Assembly (NCBI RefSeq): GCF_000471905.2 | Contig: NW_006496564.1 | Location: forward strand, 977,869 to 1,041,868 | Source: Amborella trichopoda | Lineage: Eukaryota > Streptophyta > Magnoliopsida > Amborellales > Amborellaceae | Length of the DNA stretch: 64,000 nt | Reading direction: 5' to 3' | The notes under the pieces: model-generated | What the model was told of the DNA's origin: nothing | Databases searched by the model: none | Seen by the model: the letters and a program-made list of their open reading frames with translations, nothing else | Program-made: the position numbers and the translations under genes | Part shown: positions 33,705-43,326 of the stretch, in pieces | Numbering within the stretch: position 1 is the first letter of the stretch | How the letters are laid out: each line of letters starts with the position of its first letter

Positions 33705-34850
33705 CCAACCCGTGCCCCTTATCGCACGGCCCCAACATAACTAGTTAAGCTCTATAAGCAGTTGAACGAACTGTTGGATGCTGGCATGATCCAGCCATCC
33801 AAGTCCCCCTATGATGCCCCAGTCCTCTTCCAAAAGAAGCAGGAACGGCTAGCTGAGAATGTGCGTGGAAGACCGCACCTTGAACAAGCTTACAATCAAA
33901 GATAAGAACCCACTGCCCCTGATTGATGACTTGTTCGACCGACTAGCCAAGGCCAGGGTCTTTAGTAAATGTGATCTACGAACAGGCTACTAGCAAGTCC
34001 GCATAATAGAAGGCAACGAAGGAAAATCGACTTATGTAACCCATTACGGGTCCTATGAATTCCTTGTAATGGCGTTTGGGTTAACTAAATCCCCGACAAC
34101 TTTTTGTCGTTTAATGAACATCGCACTTGGTGGCTACATTGATGACTTTCTAGTAGTGTATTTAAATGACATTATAGTGTACAGACAGACCTTCTATGAT
34201 CATGTGAGGCATCTAAGACCAGTGTTGAAACAGCTGAGAGCCAACCATCTCTTTGTAAAGTTTGAAAAATGTGTACTTGCCCAAGAGGAAATCATGTATC
34301 TCGGGAACAAAATGGGAAGGAGGAAAATACAGATGGATGACCAAGAGGTGCATGCCATCCTAGATTAGTCGTAGCCTAAGGATCTTCATGAGCAACACTC
34401 TTTCTTGGGCTCGTCAACTATTATCGGCGCTTCATTGCAGGGTACTCAAAGAAGGTCGTATCCCTGACTAACCTTCTTAGGTCAAGTGGGAATGGACTGG
34501 GGACTGTGAGCAATCCTTCCAAAAGATCAAGAGGGTCATCACAAATCAGTGTTGCGGCTTTCTGACTTCAGAAAGCCCTTCAAAGTGCAATTTGATGCCT
34601 CGAGTTATGCAATAGGTGGGGTGTTGATGCAAGAGGACCACCTTGTGGCCTACGAAAGCCGAAAGCTAAACGAGATTGAGCAGAAGTACTCAGTCCACGA
34701 GAAGGAAATGACCGCAGTAGTGCATTGCTTCAGAGTGTGGAGGCACTACTTGCTGGGAAGTAGGTTTGTGGTGCGCACAGACAATGTGGCCACAAGCTAC
34801 TTCACGACCCAGAAGAAGCTGACCCCAAAGCAAGCTCAATAGCAGGAGTT
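33705..34850 (+). pseudogene. Gypsy copy B reverse transcriptase and RNase H
   Basis: Fingers: LYKQLNELLDAGMIQPSKSP (33750-33810), then [11 protein letters not shown], then [20 protein letters not shown] (33900-33960). Palm: FLVMAFGLTKSPTTFCRLMN (34060-34120) and GYIDDFLVVYLND (34130-34170). The catalytic box reads YLND rather than YxDD. The thumb includes LRANHLFVKFEKC. RNase H: FKVQFDASSYAIGGVLMQED (34570-34630), ESRKLNEIEQKYSVHEKEMT, VVRTDNVATSYF. Stops at 34366 and 34840 and several frameshifts are present. Confidence 0.87.
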
Positions 34851-36257
34851 TTTTGGCTGAGTTTGACTTCACCTTGGAGTACAAACCAGGCAAAGCCAAT
34901 ATGGTGGCTGATGCGCTCATTCACAACACCGAGCCCTTAGTGGTGGTTGCCACCAGCACCCGAGTAGAGGGGGACCTCCTAGATCGCATTTGCGAGATCA
35001 ACAAGTCGATGACCCAAAAGTTGGTGTAGCTAGTCCAGGAGAGGGACGCACCCGACGGTTCTAGTAAGAGGGTGGTGCTCTATATGCTAAAGGCAAACGC
35101 GTTTATGTGCCTTGCACATAAGATGACCTAAGGAAGGAGTTGTTGAGGGAGTACCACGATGCCCCAGTAGCTGGCCACCCGGGGCAAGAGCAGACCTTGG
35201 TCGTGTTGTCCTGCGGCTTCTATTGGCCGAACATAGACCAAGAGGTCGAACACTATGAGAAGACCTACCTAATGGGCTAGCAAGACAAGACTGACCGGCA
35301 GAGGCCAGCCGGCATACTTGAGCCCCTCCCCATCCCTAAAGGCTTATGGACAAGCAGTTCATGAACGTCATAAGCAGCCTTCCCAAAGTGAATGGGAAGA
35401 GCCAGAACATGGTCGTGGTGGACCAGCTTTCGAAGTATGCCACCTTCATCGCTTCCCCCGACCAATGTATGCCGAGACTGCAGCACAACTCTTCTTCATC
35501 CATGTGGTGAAGCTATGGGGTGTTCCGAAGGACATCGTGAGCAACCGAGATGCTCGCTTCACGAGAAGGTTCTGGCATGAGTGGTTTGACTTCATGGGGA
35601 CTCGGTTAAACTTCTCCATTAGCAATCACCCTCAGACTGATGGCCAGACCGAGAGGATGAATGTCATATTGGAGTACTTGAGACACTATGTGACTGCTAA
35701 CAAGCACAATTGGGTCAGCTTACTCGACCTGGCCTCGTTTTGCCACAACCTACATCGGAGATCTTCCGCCGAAAAAAGCGCCTTGGAGCTAGCCACGGGC
35801 TGGCAGCCCCTGGCGTCCCCATGATGTGGCCTTACAACATGACTAGTCCAAGTGCCCAGCAACACTGCGACTGGCTAAGGCTAGAACAGCACTGCTATTG
35901 AGCTGTCAAGCGCATGAAGAAGTATGCGGATGCAGAACAATGGCCCTTAAGAGTTCCAAGTTGGGGACTGAGTGATGTTGAAACTCACTCCCACGATCTG
36001 GAAGAAGATCAATGCCAAGGGGGCACACCACGGCTTGATCTAGCAATATGTTGACCCTTTCGAAGTTACCCGAAGGATAGGGAAGTTGGCCTATCAATTG
36101 GCACTTCCCAACCGGATTATCGTTAATCCAATCTTCCCTATGGGCTTCTTAAAGCCATACCACAAGGATGAAGACCCAAACAAGGTCCAAGCCTTACGAG
36201 CCCCACCAAACATAAGAGCCCAGTTTGAACATATGGTAGAGGCCATTTTGGCTTGAT
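34851..36257 (+). pseudogene. Gypsy copy B integrase and C-terminal tail
   Basis: Begins with FDFTLEYKPGKANMVADALI (34860-34920) and a decayed zinc-binding part (EYHDAPVAGHPGQEQT near 35150; FYWPNIDQEVEHYEK near 35220). The core has first Asp context VVDQLSKYATFIASPDQC, then DIVSNRDARFTRRFW (35535-35580), where the expected second catalytic Asp is Asn, then HPQTDGQTERMN (35628-35660) with the Glu kept. The C-terminal tail reads MLKLTPTIWKKINAKGAHH and PFEVTRRIGKLAYQL (36055-36110). Copy A still has Asp at the second catalytic position, so this change is private to copy B. Confidence 0.83.
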
Positions 36258-36402
36258 GAGTACTGGGACAAAGTAAAAAGAACCGGAGGATTGAATTCCT
36301 TGTCCAATAGATGGGCTTGCTTGAAGAGGAAACTAGCTGGGAGAAGGATGCTATGCTCTGGGAGTACGAGAATCTGATCCAAGAGTTCTTAGCAAACTGT
36401 GG

Positions 36403-36492
36403 GCGTGGCCACCACGTGTACTTAAATTCAAACAGTGTAATTGTCGTAATTGAGGCTATTTAAGCCCCTGGCCCAGACCCTTGAGGGGCTAT
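36403..36492 (+). repeat. Remnant of the 3' LTR of gypsy copy B
   Basis: About 90 bases (gtggccaccacgtgtacttaaattcaa ... cccttgaggggctatttg, in part) match the middle of the LTR. The beginning and end of the LTR are deleted. Confidence 0.75.
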
Positions 36493-37767
36493 TTGTTGTT
36501 TAGTTTATACTTTTATAAGTTTGTTGAAGATAGAGACTTTGAGTCCATGTTATTATGGTATATGGACAGTTCGAGACTATTACTAATACATAGCCTATTA
36601 GACTTTTAAAAATTTTAAAATTTTGAACAAGGTTATTCTCAAAAAGGAAATAAAAAAGTGAAGAAAAAAGAAAAAAATAAGAGGTTTTTATCCTTTGCTT
36701 GTTTAGCTCTTCAATCCCTCAACCCACCTGTCTTCTTCTCTCTCCTCTCCCCCTCTCAATCCTAATCCTACCCCTTACTTCTCTATACGGCTTTCAAACT
36801 CTCTGCCCAAAATTTTAGCTGTCTCTCCTCATCTCTCTAAATCACCTTTGCTTCATCTCGCTCTCACAAGGGAAAAAAAAAACTTTAATGCTACTTAGTT
36901 AAGTTCTTTTTCCTCACCTCTTAGAATGTTTCTCTTTTTCTATCTTGTCCTTGTATCTCTCTCCACGTCTCTGGCTTGTGGCTGCCCCTCCTTCTCGGTA
37001 TCTCAATTCTCTTCTGCTATCCTATCCTCTTCTTTTGCTCTATCCTGCCCTCATCGTCTCCCTCTTGAGCTTTTTCTTCTCTCTCTGTTGTTTTTTACTA
37101 TTGCGGAGATCTTGGAGGCCAACGGATGCTCTTTTCTTTTGACAAATACCATTGAAAGGTTCCCTTGGCAGTTGCCTGCCAAAGCCAGATGTACTCGAAG
37201 TTCGCATAAAAAACTGCCTCAAGCCGAGTACTTTCAAGCAACATGATGCTCATTTGTGAAACCTTCGCAACCTCGCAGCTCACATCAAATAATCCAATGG
37301 GAATTGCTTGCTCCCCACTCTAAAAGCTGCCCCTCGCCATGGACCAAACCGCATCTCAGAACTCTCACCCATCACGTCAGAATCCTAAGTCTAGAGATGT
37401 GTCTCAGCTTTATCACCTACAGCAGCAACCCAGATTACTTTCCTCACCTAACTCTAGCAGCAACACTCACGACTCCGGTTTTGTAGCAGTTGCACCTCTT
37501 GTCCATAACTTTGAGGACATACCAAAAGTTTAAACCAAAGCATAGCAGTCCGTTTACTTTTATTGTACCTCCCCTCCCCCCTCTCCACCCCCCCTCCCCC
37601 CCCCCACCCGCTTTCTATACTCCCATCTTTTTCTTCCACCTCCCCTCTCTACAGTTCTAAGCGTACTCTGAGCACCCAACTTGTGAGATGCCGTCTCATT
37701 TCTACTCGTTTTGTAAGTTTATTCCTTTAATACAAAGTTAACCTTTCCTCAAAAAAATAAAAACATG
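36493..37767 (+). other. Unassigned, pyrimidine-rich insert with a LINE-like A-rich tail
   Basis: Strongly C/T-rich (36710-37100 and 37550-37650 with C runs) and ending ttaatacaaagttaaccttt followed by cctcaaaaaaataaaaac, which resembles the 3' end of a plant L1 element. No reverse transcriptase or other protein is recognised. It may be a 5'-truncated LINE or a processed transcript inserted in hAT 2. Short hydrophobic open frames here (36926-37246) are explained by the pyrimidine-rich composition. Confidence 0.35.
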
Positions 37768-37867
37768 CAATAAATGGTTTGAATTTGGAATTGACACAAA
37801 TATATGTAAATATGTGTGTTTGGACTGCACATATATGTATATATCTACAGAATTTGTACTGCAGGGT

Positions 37868-37949
37868 GCCTGAGGTTCTGGGTGCCCGCCTAGCCGCTAG
37901 GCACCAAGCAGGCTGCCTATGGGCCGCCTAGCGTTTTTTGAAATCTTGG
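37868..37949 (+). repeat. Right terminus of hAT element 2
   Basis: GC-rich subterminal block followed by gttttttgaaatcttgg, homologous to the right end of hAT 1 at 7908-7991. The outer 8 bases pair with the left target copy at 7 of 8 positions. Confidence 0.8.
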
Positions 37950-37957
37950 TTTCAACA

Positions 37958-38746
37958 ATCACGTAAACATAGCAAATAGTATGAGCAAATGTAAGTAACA
38001 TAAAGATAGCCAGCAGTTGGCCCTAACACATAAAGATGTGGCTTAATGTGAAAATCCAAGGTCTTCTAGCTAGACTTTAGCCTATGATGCACCATATCTC
38101 ATAGCTTGAAGTGTAAATAGCAGCAGTAAAACTAAATATTCCACACTAATAGATGCATAACCTATCTCAATTTGAAGTGGATAAGTTGTGTACTTTCAAA
38201 AACAATATGGGCACTTAATTAGTCCTTTTACAACTCAGTTTCCATTCTCAAGTGCAAAGTGTCGTTGCACTAGACGAAGCTCACATTTAATTATGTCATT
38301 TCTAACCATGACTTTACAAGATATTAAAATATGGAAAACAGCATGCAAGGAAAACCACTGTGTGAAGTAAATCATAATTTTATAACAAGGAAAATAGTCC
38401 ACAATTCCTAATTGTTAAAATGTGTATCGAAAGGTATAATATAACCCAATGGAGTATGGTTTGGTACCAAATGGTCAGTCGTTCCCAGCACTACAGTTAA
38501 TCTCCACCATCTGTTTGTGGGAACAGACAATGGAGGCCATTTGGAGCATCATATACCATACTCCAATGGATTACGACATAGATTCACAATCTGTATTGCT
38601 ATTCCAAAGCATATTGTTTGTCATTAGAGCTCAGAATGAAACAACCATGAAAGGTAGAAGTGGAAAGAATCGAAGATGCACAATAAGTATTAGTAACATA
38701 AATGACTCAAAACAGAAACTATTAGTCACATATAAACAGAACTTAC
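37958..38746 (-). other. 5' end of intron 2, nothing else recognised
   Basis: Ordinary AT-rich intron sequence between exon 2 and the hAT 2 nest. The exon 2 donor GTAAGT is at 38746-38741 on the minus strand. Confidence 0.6.
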
Positions 38747-38926
38747 TTGAAATAACTCAACAGAATATGGAGATGGCATTTCTTTAATGGCAATTCGAGC
38801 TTGAGGCGTCATAGAATTTCGGTAAACAATTATCGCATCATGTACTTTTTCGTTGAGGATCTGTTTTATATATTCACGCATATGTGCAAGTTTCGCTGCA
38901 TCAACTGCACAAAATAGCACCATTAT
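38747..38926 (-). CDS. NRPE5-like: RPB5/NRPE5-like RNA polymerase subunit 5, exon 2
   Basis: A 60-codon exon covering the end of the N-terminal jaw-like domain and the linker to the assembly domain. It begins IMVLFCAVDAAKLAHMREYI, continues VHDAIIVYRNSMTPQARIAI and ends SPYSVELFQ. These match the family strand-helix-strand pattern (V-x-F; ..AIxV.Q/R..T.xA; ..F..E.F). The acceptor is ATTTGCAG just above 38926 and the donor is GTAAGT below 38747. Both borders are phase 0, so the join to exon 1 is ..DPSQR|IMVLFC.. and to exon 3 ..VELFQ|MSDLLV... No stop or frameshift is present. Confidence 0.92.
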
Positions 38927-39375
38927 CTGCAAATTATGCGAAAAATATTATGGCATCAGAAACATTCATAAGAAATATATGGCAAGTTCAAAATTAAAAC
39001 CAAAATCTGGTACACCATGAATGCTATAATGCTCTAGGTATTCTACAAAACAGGATGCACAGAATAAACTTATCGATAGTTCTCTATTTCATTACACAAG
39101 CATAATGAAATGCATTCCAAGACGGCAAGACCCAAAATTTCCCAAACAAAATGAACTCCTTTATAGAATTCCATGTCCACTCTCTCCAAAAGTTGTCAAT
39201 ATTGAGGACCCCAAAATCCATAAAAACATCTGTCGGACCTTTTTTGGCAGCAATATAGCATCTTTCTAGGTGTAAGGCATTTCTCAAACAATAGAGAGTC
39301 AACAATCCCCCAACTAGGAAAAAACCCACAAGCTCATGAACAACTCTAGTAGGACCTAAAAGTAATACAGTGGCA

Positions 39376-40880
39376 CAGGCCTTGATATTTTATTCTTGTA
39401 AAATGTCAAAGAATGCAATTAACCAAAACAGCAAACACAAAAATCTGCCAAAGTAGCTACAGGAGGAAATCACCGATGACAGAAGCAAGCTTCAAATTTC
39501 TTCCATAAAAGAAATCAATATAAAAGCAACCAATTCAAGTCTCATCAAAACTCCTTGAAACCACTATTTAAATGACATTACTATGAAATCCTACCCATCC
39601 AAACCTTTTTAATCTCGACTATTTATTCGTATCATAATCTTAATAAGTAATTTACAAGATACTAAAAATTAACACAAAATAAAATTCATAAGAAACTCTA
39701 ATCTGATACTCCCTAAAACCCATACGCTCCTCCCCCCCCCAAAAAAAAAAAGGCCAAAAACTAGATCCTTATCCTCGACAAATGGAAACCCTCTAAAACC
39801 TCAATTTGGCCATCTTGTGCTTGCAACAGTCTCCTATGGTAGGAGAAACTCATCATCAAGTTCTAAAGCTTGGATGAGCTCCAAAGCAAATAAACATTCT
39901 TCTTCAACCTTCTTCTTTGCTCGACATATAAGTTTAAATGGTACCAAGAATGCCCCAGCAAATGGGTGATATGTGCAATCCGAGAAATGGAGGTGTCAAT
40001 ATAAAGAAACTAATTCAACCATCTTCACATTCTCTATGGATTTACCATTGATAAATTCATTCTCAAAATCCAACCACTTATAAGGAATAGGATTATCTGC
40101 AATACCCAAATAATCACCAGGGTAGATCTCGAACCTCAGAGGTTAGTCTGAATCTATGACTTCCATATTTTTGAGAAAAAAGATAATGAAATAAAAGTTT
40201 CATGATAGTCATGAAAACCAACTAGTGCCAAGGCCCCTCGTTGATGAAGCAAATTGACAACAGATCTTTCTTCATAACAATCATTCTTGTACTCTTCATA
40301 TTGATCCATGGTATAATTTTATGTTGTTTTACCATTTACAGTCATGGATGAGTTGATCTTGTATGAACCTACTGACATTTTGTTGCAATTGGGCAAGTCC
40401 ATTTCCATCTGGAGAAAGACCTTGAGTCCCCATTGACATCTTCAAATTGTGACTTCAATGCCCTTAAAAACACCGATCTGGTACCCATTGACTGCCATGA
40501 TATTTTATTCTTGTAAAATATGAAAGCATGAAAATAATCAAAGCAGTAAACACAAAATTTTGCAGAAAGTAGCTAGAGGAAAACAACCATGAAATAAGCA
40601 TCATAAGTTTCAAAATTTCTTCCATAGAAGAGATTAATACAAAACTACAGAAAAAATCAATACGAAAATAAATAATTCAAGTCTCTCAACTCCCAAACAA
40701 CACTATTTAAATTACATTGAACCCATCAAAATTTTGCTCATCCATTCCCTTTTATTCTCCACCATCTATTTCTATTATAGTCCAACTAAATCAAAGTAAT
40801 TTAAATATATTAAATTCAACACAAAACGAAGTTCCTAAGAACTATACTCTCATACATCCTAAAACCCATATATTATCCCA
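39376..40880. repeat. Diverged direct duplication inside intron 1
   Basis: Blocks 39376-39760 and 40497-40880 share gatattttattcttgtaaaa, agtagcta-agga, aatttcttccata and cactatttaaat in the same order. The spacer contains unrelated sequence. It could be an old transposon with direct ends or a simple segmental duplication. Confidence 0.6.
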
Positions 40881-41044
40881 AAATAAAAAAATCCAAAAAA
40901 CAGATCCTTATATGCAACAAATAGGAACCCTTTAAAACACAATGTATCCATCTCATGCCTGCACCATATAGATAACCCACAAAATAGTTCAACATTCATG
41001 GTAGTTTGATAACACATTTGAGGTAATGGTAAAATACAAGAAGG

Positions 41045-41340
41045 GGGAAAATATCTGTATCTCACAACCACACTACAGAGAGAGTAACAAAAACTCAGAG
41101 AGAGAACAACCAGCACAACATAGTGAGAGAAACAAAAACCAAGAGAGATAGAGAACATATCATACAAAGAAAGCCAACAGAACCCCAGAGATAGAACCAA
41201 CACAAATTGTAGAGAGAGAAACTAGAACACAGGGATAGGACCACCAACATAAAGTACAGAGAAAGAAACAAATCGCTGGGATAAAACACCACCACAAAAT
41301 ACGAGAGAAACAAGAGCTAGAGAGAGAATGACAGAGAAAC
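41045..41340. repeat. GA-rich low-complexity tract in intron 1
   Basis: Repeated gagagaaac/agagagag words on the plus strand, that is, CT-rich on the transcribed strand immediately downstream of exon 1. Confidence 0.75.
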
Positions 41341-41386
41341 AAGCAATGGATTTTGGTGACTGAGACATGCAGTCAATGAAGCATAC

Positions 41387-41617
41387 CCTCTGAGAAGGGT
41401 CTCTATCCATGGCGGTGGTGATAGTAAGCTGGCTGGTATCAGGCTCCTCGCCATAAAGCTCTCTAAAATGGGGCAAAGTCATTGAGAGATCATTATCTGA
41501 GACACTATAACCTCTGTCTCTGAGCATCTCGAACACTGTTTTTCTCGCGCGAAACAATCTATGGCTTTCCACGCTCCCTCTGTCCAAGAGCTTGCACAGG
41601 CAGTTCTCTGCAGCCAT
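41387..41617 (-). CDS. NRPE5-like: RPB5/NRPE5-like RNA polymerase subunit 5, exon 1 (start)
   Basis: A 77-codon first exon starting at the ATG complementary to 41615-41617 (MAAENCLCKLLDRGSVESHR). It carries the N-terminal domain hallmarks RARKTVFEMLRDRGYSVSDN and LPHFRELYGEEPD. RPB5 (RPABC1) is shared by nuclear RNA polymerases and forms the lower jaw that grips downstream DNA. The N-terminal extension before ESHR, the YSVSDxDL..TL..F and LYGE-PD wording, and the exon 3 text KPKH point to the plant Pol V type (NRPE5) rather than the canonical NRPB5. Pol V makes scaffold transcripts for RNA-directed DNA methylation. The donor GTATGC at 41386 ends the exon after ..DPSQR; the frame stays open beyond it but loses similarity. 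Exons 1-3 total 175 of an expected ~215-222 residues. Paralogue assignment is an inference. Confidence 0.9.
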
Positions 41618-41676
41618 CTCTCTCTCTCTAAAAATGAAGAGAGAGAATAGAAGGGAAACGATACGAGGGTAAGGCG

Positions 41677-41685
41677 TTTCCCGCC
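41677..41685 (+). promoter_or_regulatory. E2F/DP-type site
   Basis: tttcccgcc matches the plant E2F consensus TTTSSCGC. It lies ~60 bp upstream of the start codon, in a position where it could link expression to S phase. A single motif occurrence is only suggestive. Confidence 0.45.
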
Positions 41686-41898
41686 CTATGGGTCAGAGAA
41701 AAGAAGCGAGAGGTTGCACCAAGCTGAACTGAAGCAGCCCGTATATGTATAGTATGCATGACAATGCTGGAGGATATCACCGTAAATTTTCAGGGATGAA
41801 CGGTGATGGAGGAAGTGGGACTGCTGACAATTCAATAAATTACCATATGCCCCTGCTTTATTGATCACCGTACAGACCACTGAAACGAAGGTGATAAA

Positions 41899-41906
41899 TC
41901 ACGTGA
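41899..41906. promoter_or_regulatory. CACGTG (G-box) palindrome
   Basis: tcacgtga, about 285 bp upstream of the start codon. It is a bHLH/bZIP binding core, but short enough to occur by chance. Confidence 0.3.
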
Positions 41907-41990
41907 TCATTGTTCCCAGCTTAGCAGCTTGTGGTGTTAAGCCATGGTACAATATTAAGGGACATACAAGCCCTTCAAAGTAAATTAAAA

Positions 41991-43025
41991 AAAGTTTAAG
42001 GTTTAAACAAAGAGAAATTATCTTATAGGACCCACTCCCACCCATATGTGCAGGATTTCGATTACCATTAAATTTGGCACGGATTTATAGAAAAGTCAAG
42101 TCTCACACCCATTGATAACTTTTTTAAAGATTCGTGTCATCTTTAATGGTGATCATTTGGGGTCTTGCATACATGGGTAGGAGAGGGTCCTATAGTATCA
42201 TTACTCTTAAACAAATGGGGTCACAGTGTGACTGTAAAGGCTCGAGTAGCCAGCATAAGAGAGAGTTCGAGTCTTGAGAGCAGCCACTTTATACATAAGC
42301 TAAAGGTTAGGACTATTTTCAATCCATTCCTCTCGGGACCCTATTTAGGTGGGACCAACACCAGGTTATGACCTTTTTTTTTTTTAGGGTTTAAACAAAC
42401 CAACGAGCTAACTTGGAACTGCCCTAGTCGGCTCAAAGCCAAGAGGTGACCGGTCTGAGTCCCTCCTGAAATTGGACTCGACAGGTCCACAATATTTTCA
42501 TTCATTGTTCTATTCGATCATTATTAGTTTTTAATTAATCATGACTGATTACGAAATATTTGAATTTTTCCATGATTTATTAACTTTATCTTTGGTGCAT
42601 TTTCAGTTTTTTTTTACTTTTGTGATCTTTTTATGTGTCATTTTAGTCTCCCTTTCTTATATTTTTCATAAGATTTTTGTGAAATCTAAGTAATTGTTTG
42701 ATAATTTTTTTACATAAAAAAATTCCCAGTGGTAGAGATGACTTTGAGTCAGCTCATCATCTTTACTGGTATTAGATTTTACATTTCAGCTTATTTTTAC
42801 TTCTACTACTGGTATCAATTCATCGAATGGATGGTGCTATCATAATGTATTGCATTACTTTCATATAACCGCATAGCACTCAGAGAAGCACAATTCTCTC
42901 GTATTTATGTTTCTTCATTAATTTCATCAAAAATGTGTTACACATTCATAAACTTTCTTTTACAAACCCACAAATTTAGATTTTCTTTTTTTTTCCACTT
43001 TTTTTTAGCGGCCCGGCACCACTAA
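41991..43025. other. Intergenic sequence with an Au-like SINE
   Basis: Apart from the SINE (42216-42390) this is AT-rich sequence with T-runs near 42960-43005. A second degenerate box B-like word (ggtctgagtcc, near 42450) is too weak to call. Confidence 0.5.
42216..42390 (+). mobile_element. Au-like SINE
   Basis: Contains a box B-like gagttcgagtcttgag (42265-42280), then gcagccact.., the word gctaaaggttaggact.., tctcgggaccctatttaggtggga and a terminal T run, in the order found in plant Au SINEs. It is flanked by TTAAACAAA direct repeats (42207-42215 and 42391-42399). The body is diverged, so it is an old copy. It lies ~0.6 kb upstream of the RPB5-like start codon. Confidence 0.7.
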
Positions 43026-43326
43026 TGTCACGACCCCGCCCCCTGAACCTTGTCGTCCCATACCGGAGGGCGACAGAGTGCGGGATCACGACCAGAAGTC
43101 GCGTACGTCACTTAAGTGGGAGTGACATCAACACGTGTTATAAGTGTAGAATCAAAGCAAGCCATGAGAAAATAATTAAAACTTCATCCACCAAGCATAA
43201 GCAACTGAATAAATTTAACCATTGATCTTCATTCAATTCCACAAGTCTATACAATAAAATTTATGGCTTAAAAGCTTGACATTCATTTCAAAAGTACATC
43301 AAACTGAGACACACGTGGTAGAGCCA

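Larger units (their letters stand above)
21508..36492 (+). mobile_element. Ty3/gypsy retrotransposon copy B (plus strand), expanded by three nested insertions
   Basis: 5' LTR in two parts (21508-21644 and 26290-27021), primer site, gag (27061-27807 continuing 29984-30348), protease (to 30948), reverse transcriptase, RNase H, integrase and tail (33705-36257), and a small 3' LTR remnant (36403-36492). Insertions are the palindromic repeat complex (21645-26289), a minus-oriented solo LTR (27808-29983) and a 2.75-kb non-coding repeat (30949-33704). Without them the element would be about 5.4 kb. Same family as copy A, in opposite orientation. Confidence 0.88.
11207..37949 (+). mobile_element. hAT element 2: one old transposon blown up to 26.7 kb by nested insertions
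   Basis: The left terminus (aaggcttcaagaaacggaac) is a decayed copy of the hAT 1 end, followed by the same GC-rich subterminal words. The transposase reads plus-strand to about 15305 and is then cut by gypsy sequence at 15390. The missing right terminus is found at 37868-37949: the ggttctgggtgcccgcctag subterminal block, then gttttttgaaatcttgg, homologous to the hAT 1 right end. The 8 bases outside the left end (TTTCAACT, 11199-11206) match those outside the right end (TTTCAACA, 37950-37957) at 7 of 8 positions, so both ends belong to one insertion. Confidence 0.75.
2720..38746 (-). other. Giant intron 2 of the RPB5-like gene (~36.0 kb), filled with nested transposons
   Basis: Bounded on the minus strand by a canonical GTAAGT donor (38746-38741) after exon 2 and a TTTTTTCAG-type acceptor just before exon 3. 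Almost all of its length is accounted for by an RTE LINE, two hAT elements, an L1, two gypsy copies and several secondary insertions. Both splice sites look normal and phases match. The correct scaffolding of the whole interval is an assumption, because one gap (27887-28438) lies inside it. Confidence 0.8.
38927..41386 (-). other. Intron 1 of the RPB5-like gene (2.46 kb)
   Basis: Donor GTATGC (41386-41381) and acceptor TTTGCAG. It holds a duplicated ~390-bp block (39376-39760 and 40497-40880) and, next to exon 1, a purine-rich plus-strand (pyrimidine-rich minus-strand) tract. No coding sequence is seen. Confidence 0.85.
41618..41990 (-). promoter_or_regulatory. 5' flank/promoter of the RPB5-like gene
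   Basis: Immediately upstream of the ATG is a CT-rich leader (complement of agagagagaga). Two motifs are visible and listed separately: TTTCCCGCC and a CACGTG core. The transcription start cannot be placed by eye. Confidence 0.5.

Noticed and set aside
36926-37246. Hydrophobic 106-residue open frame with a signal-peptide look
   Set aside because: Arises from a pyrimidine-rich stretch; overlapping frames are equally open and no family is recognised.
41222-41386. Continuation of the RPB5-like first exon as one open frame
   Set aside because: Similarity to the family stops at the GTATGC donor, and the rest is low-complexity Ser/Leu/Phe from a CT-rich intron tract.
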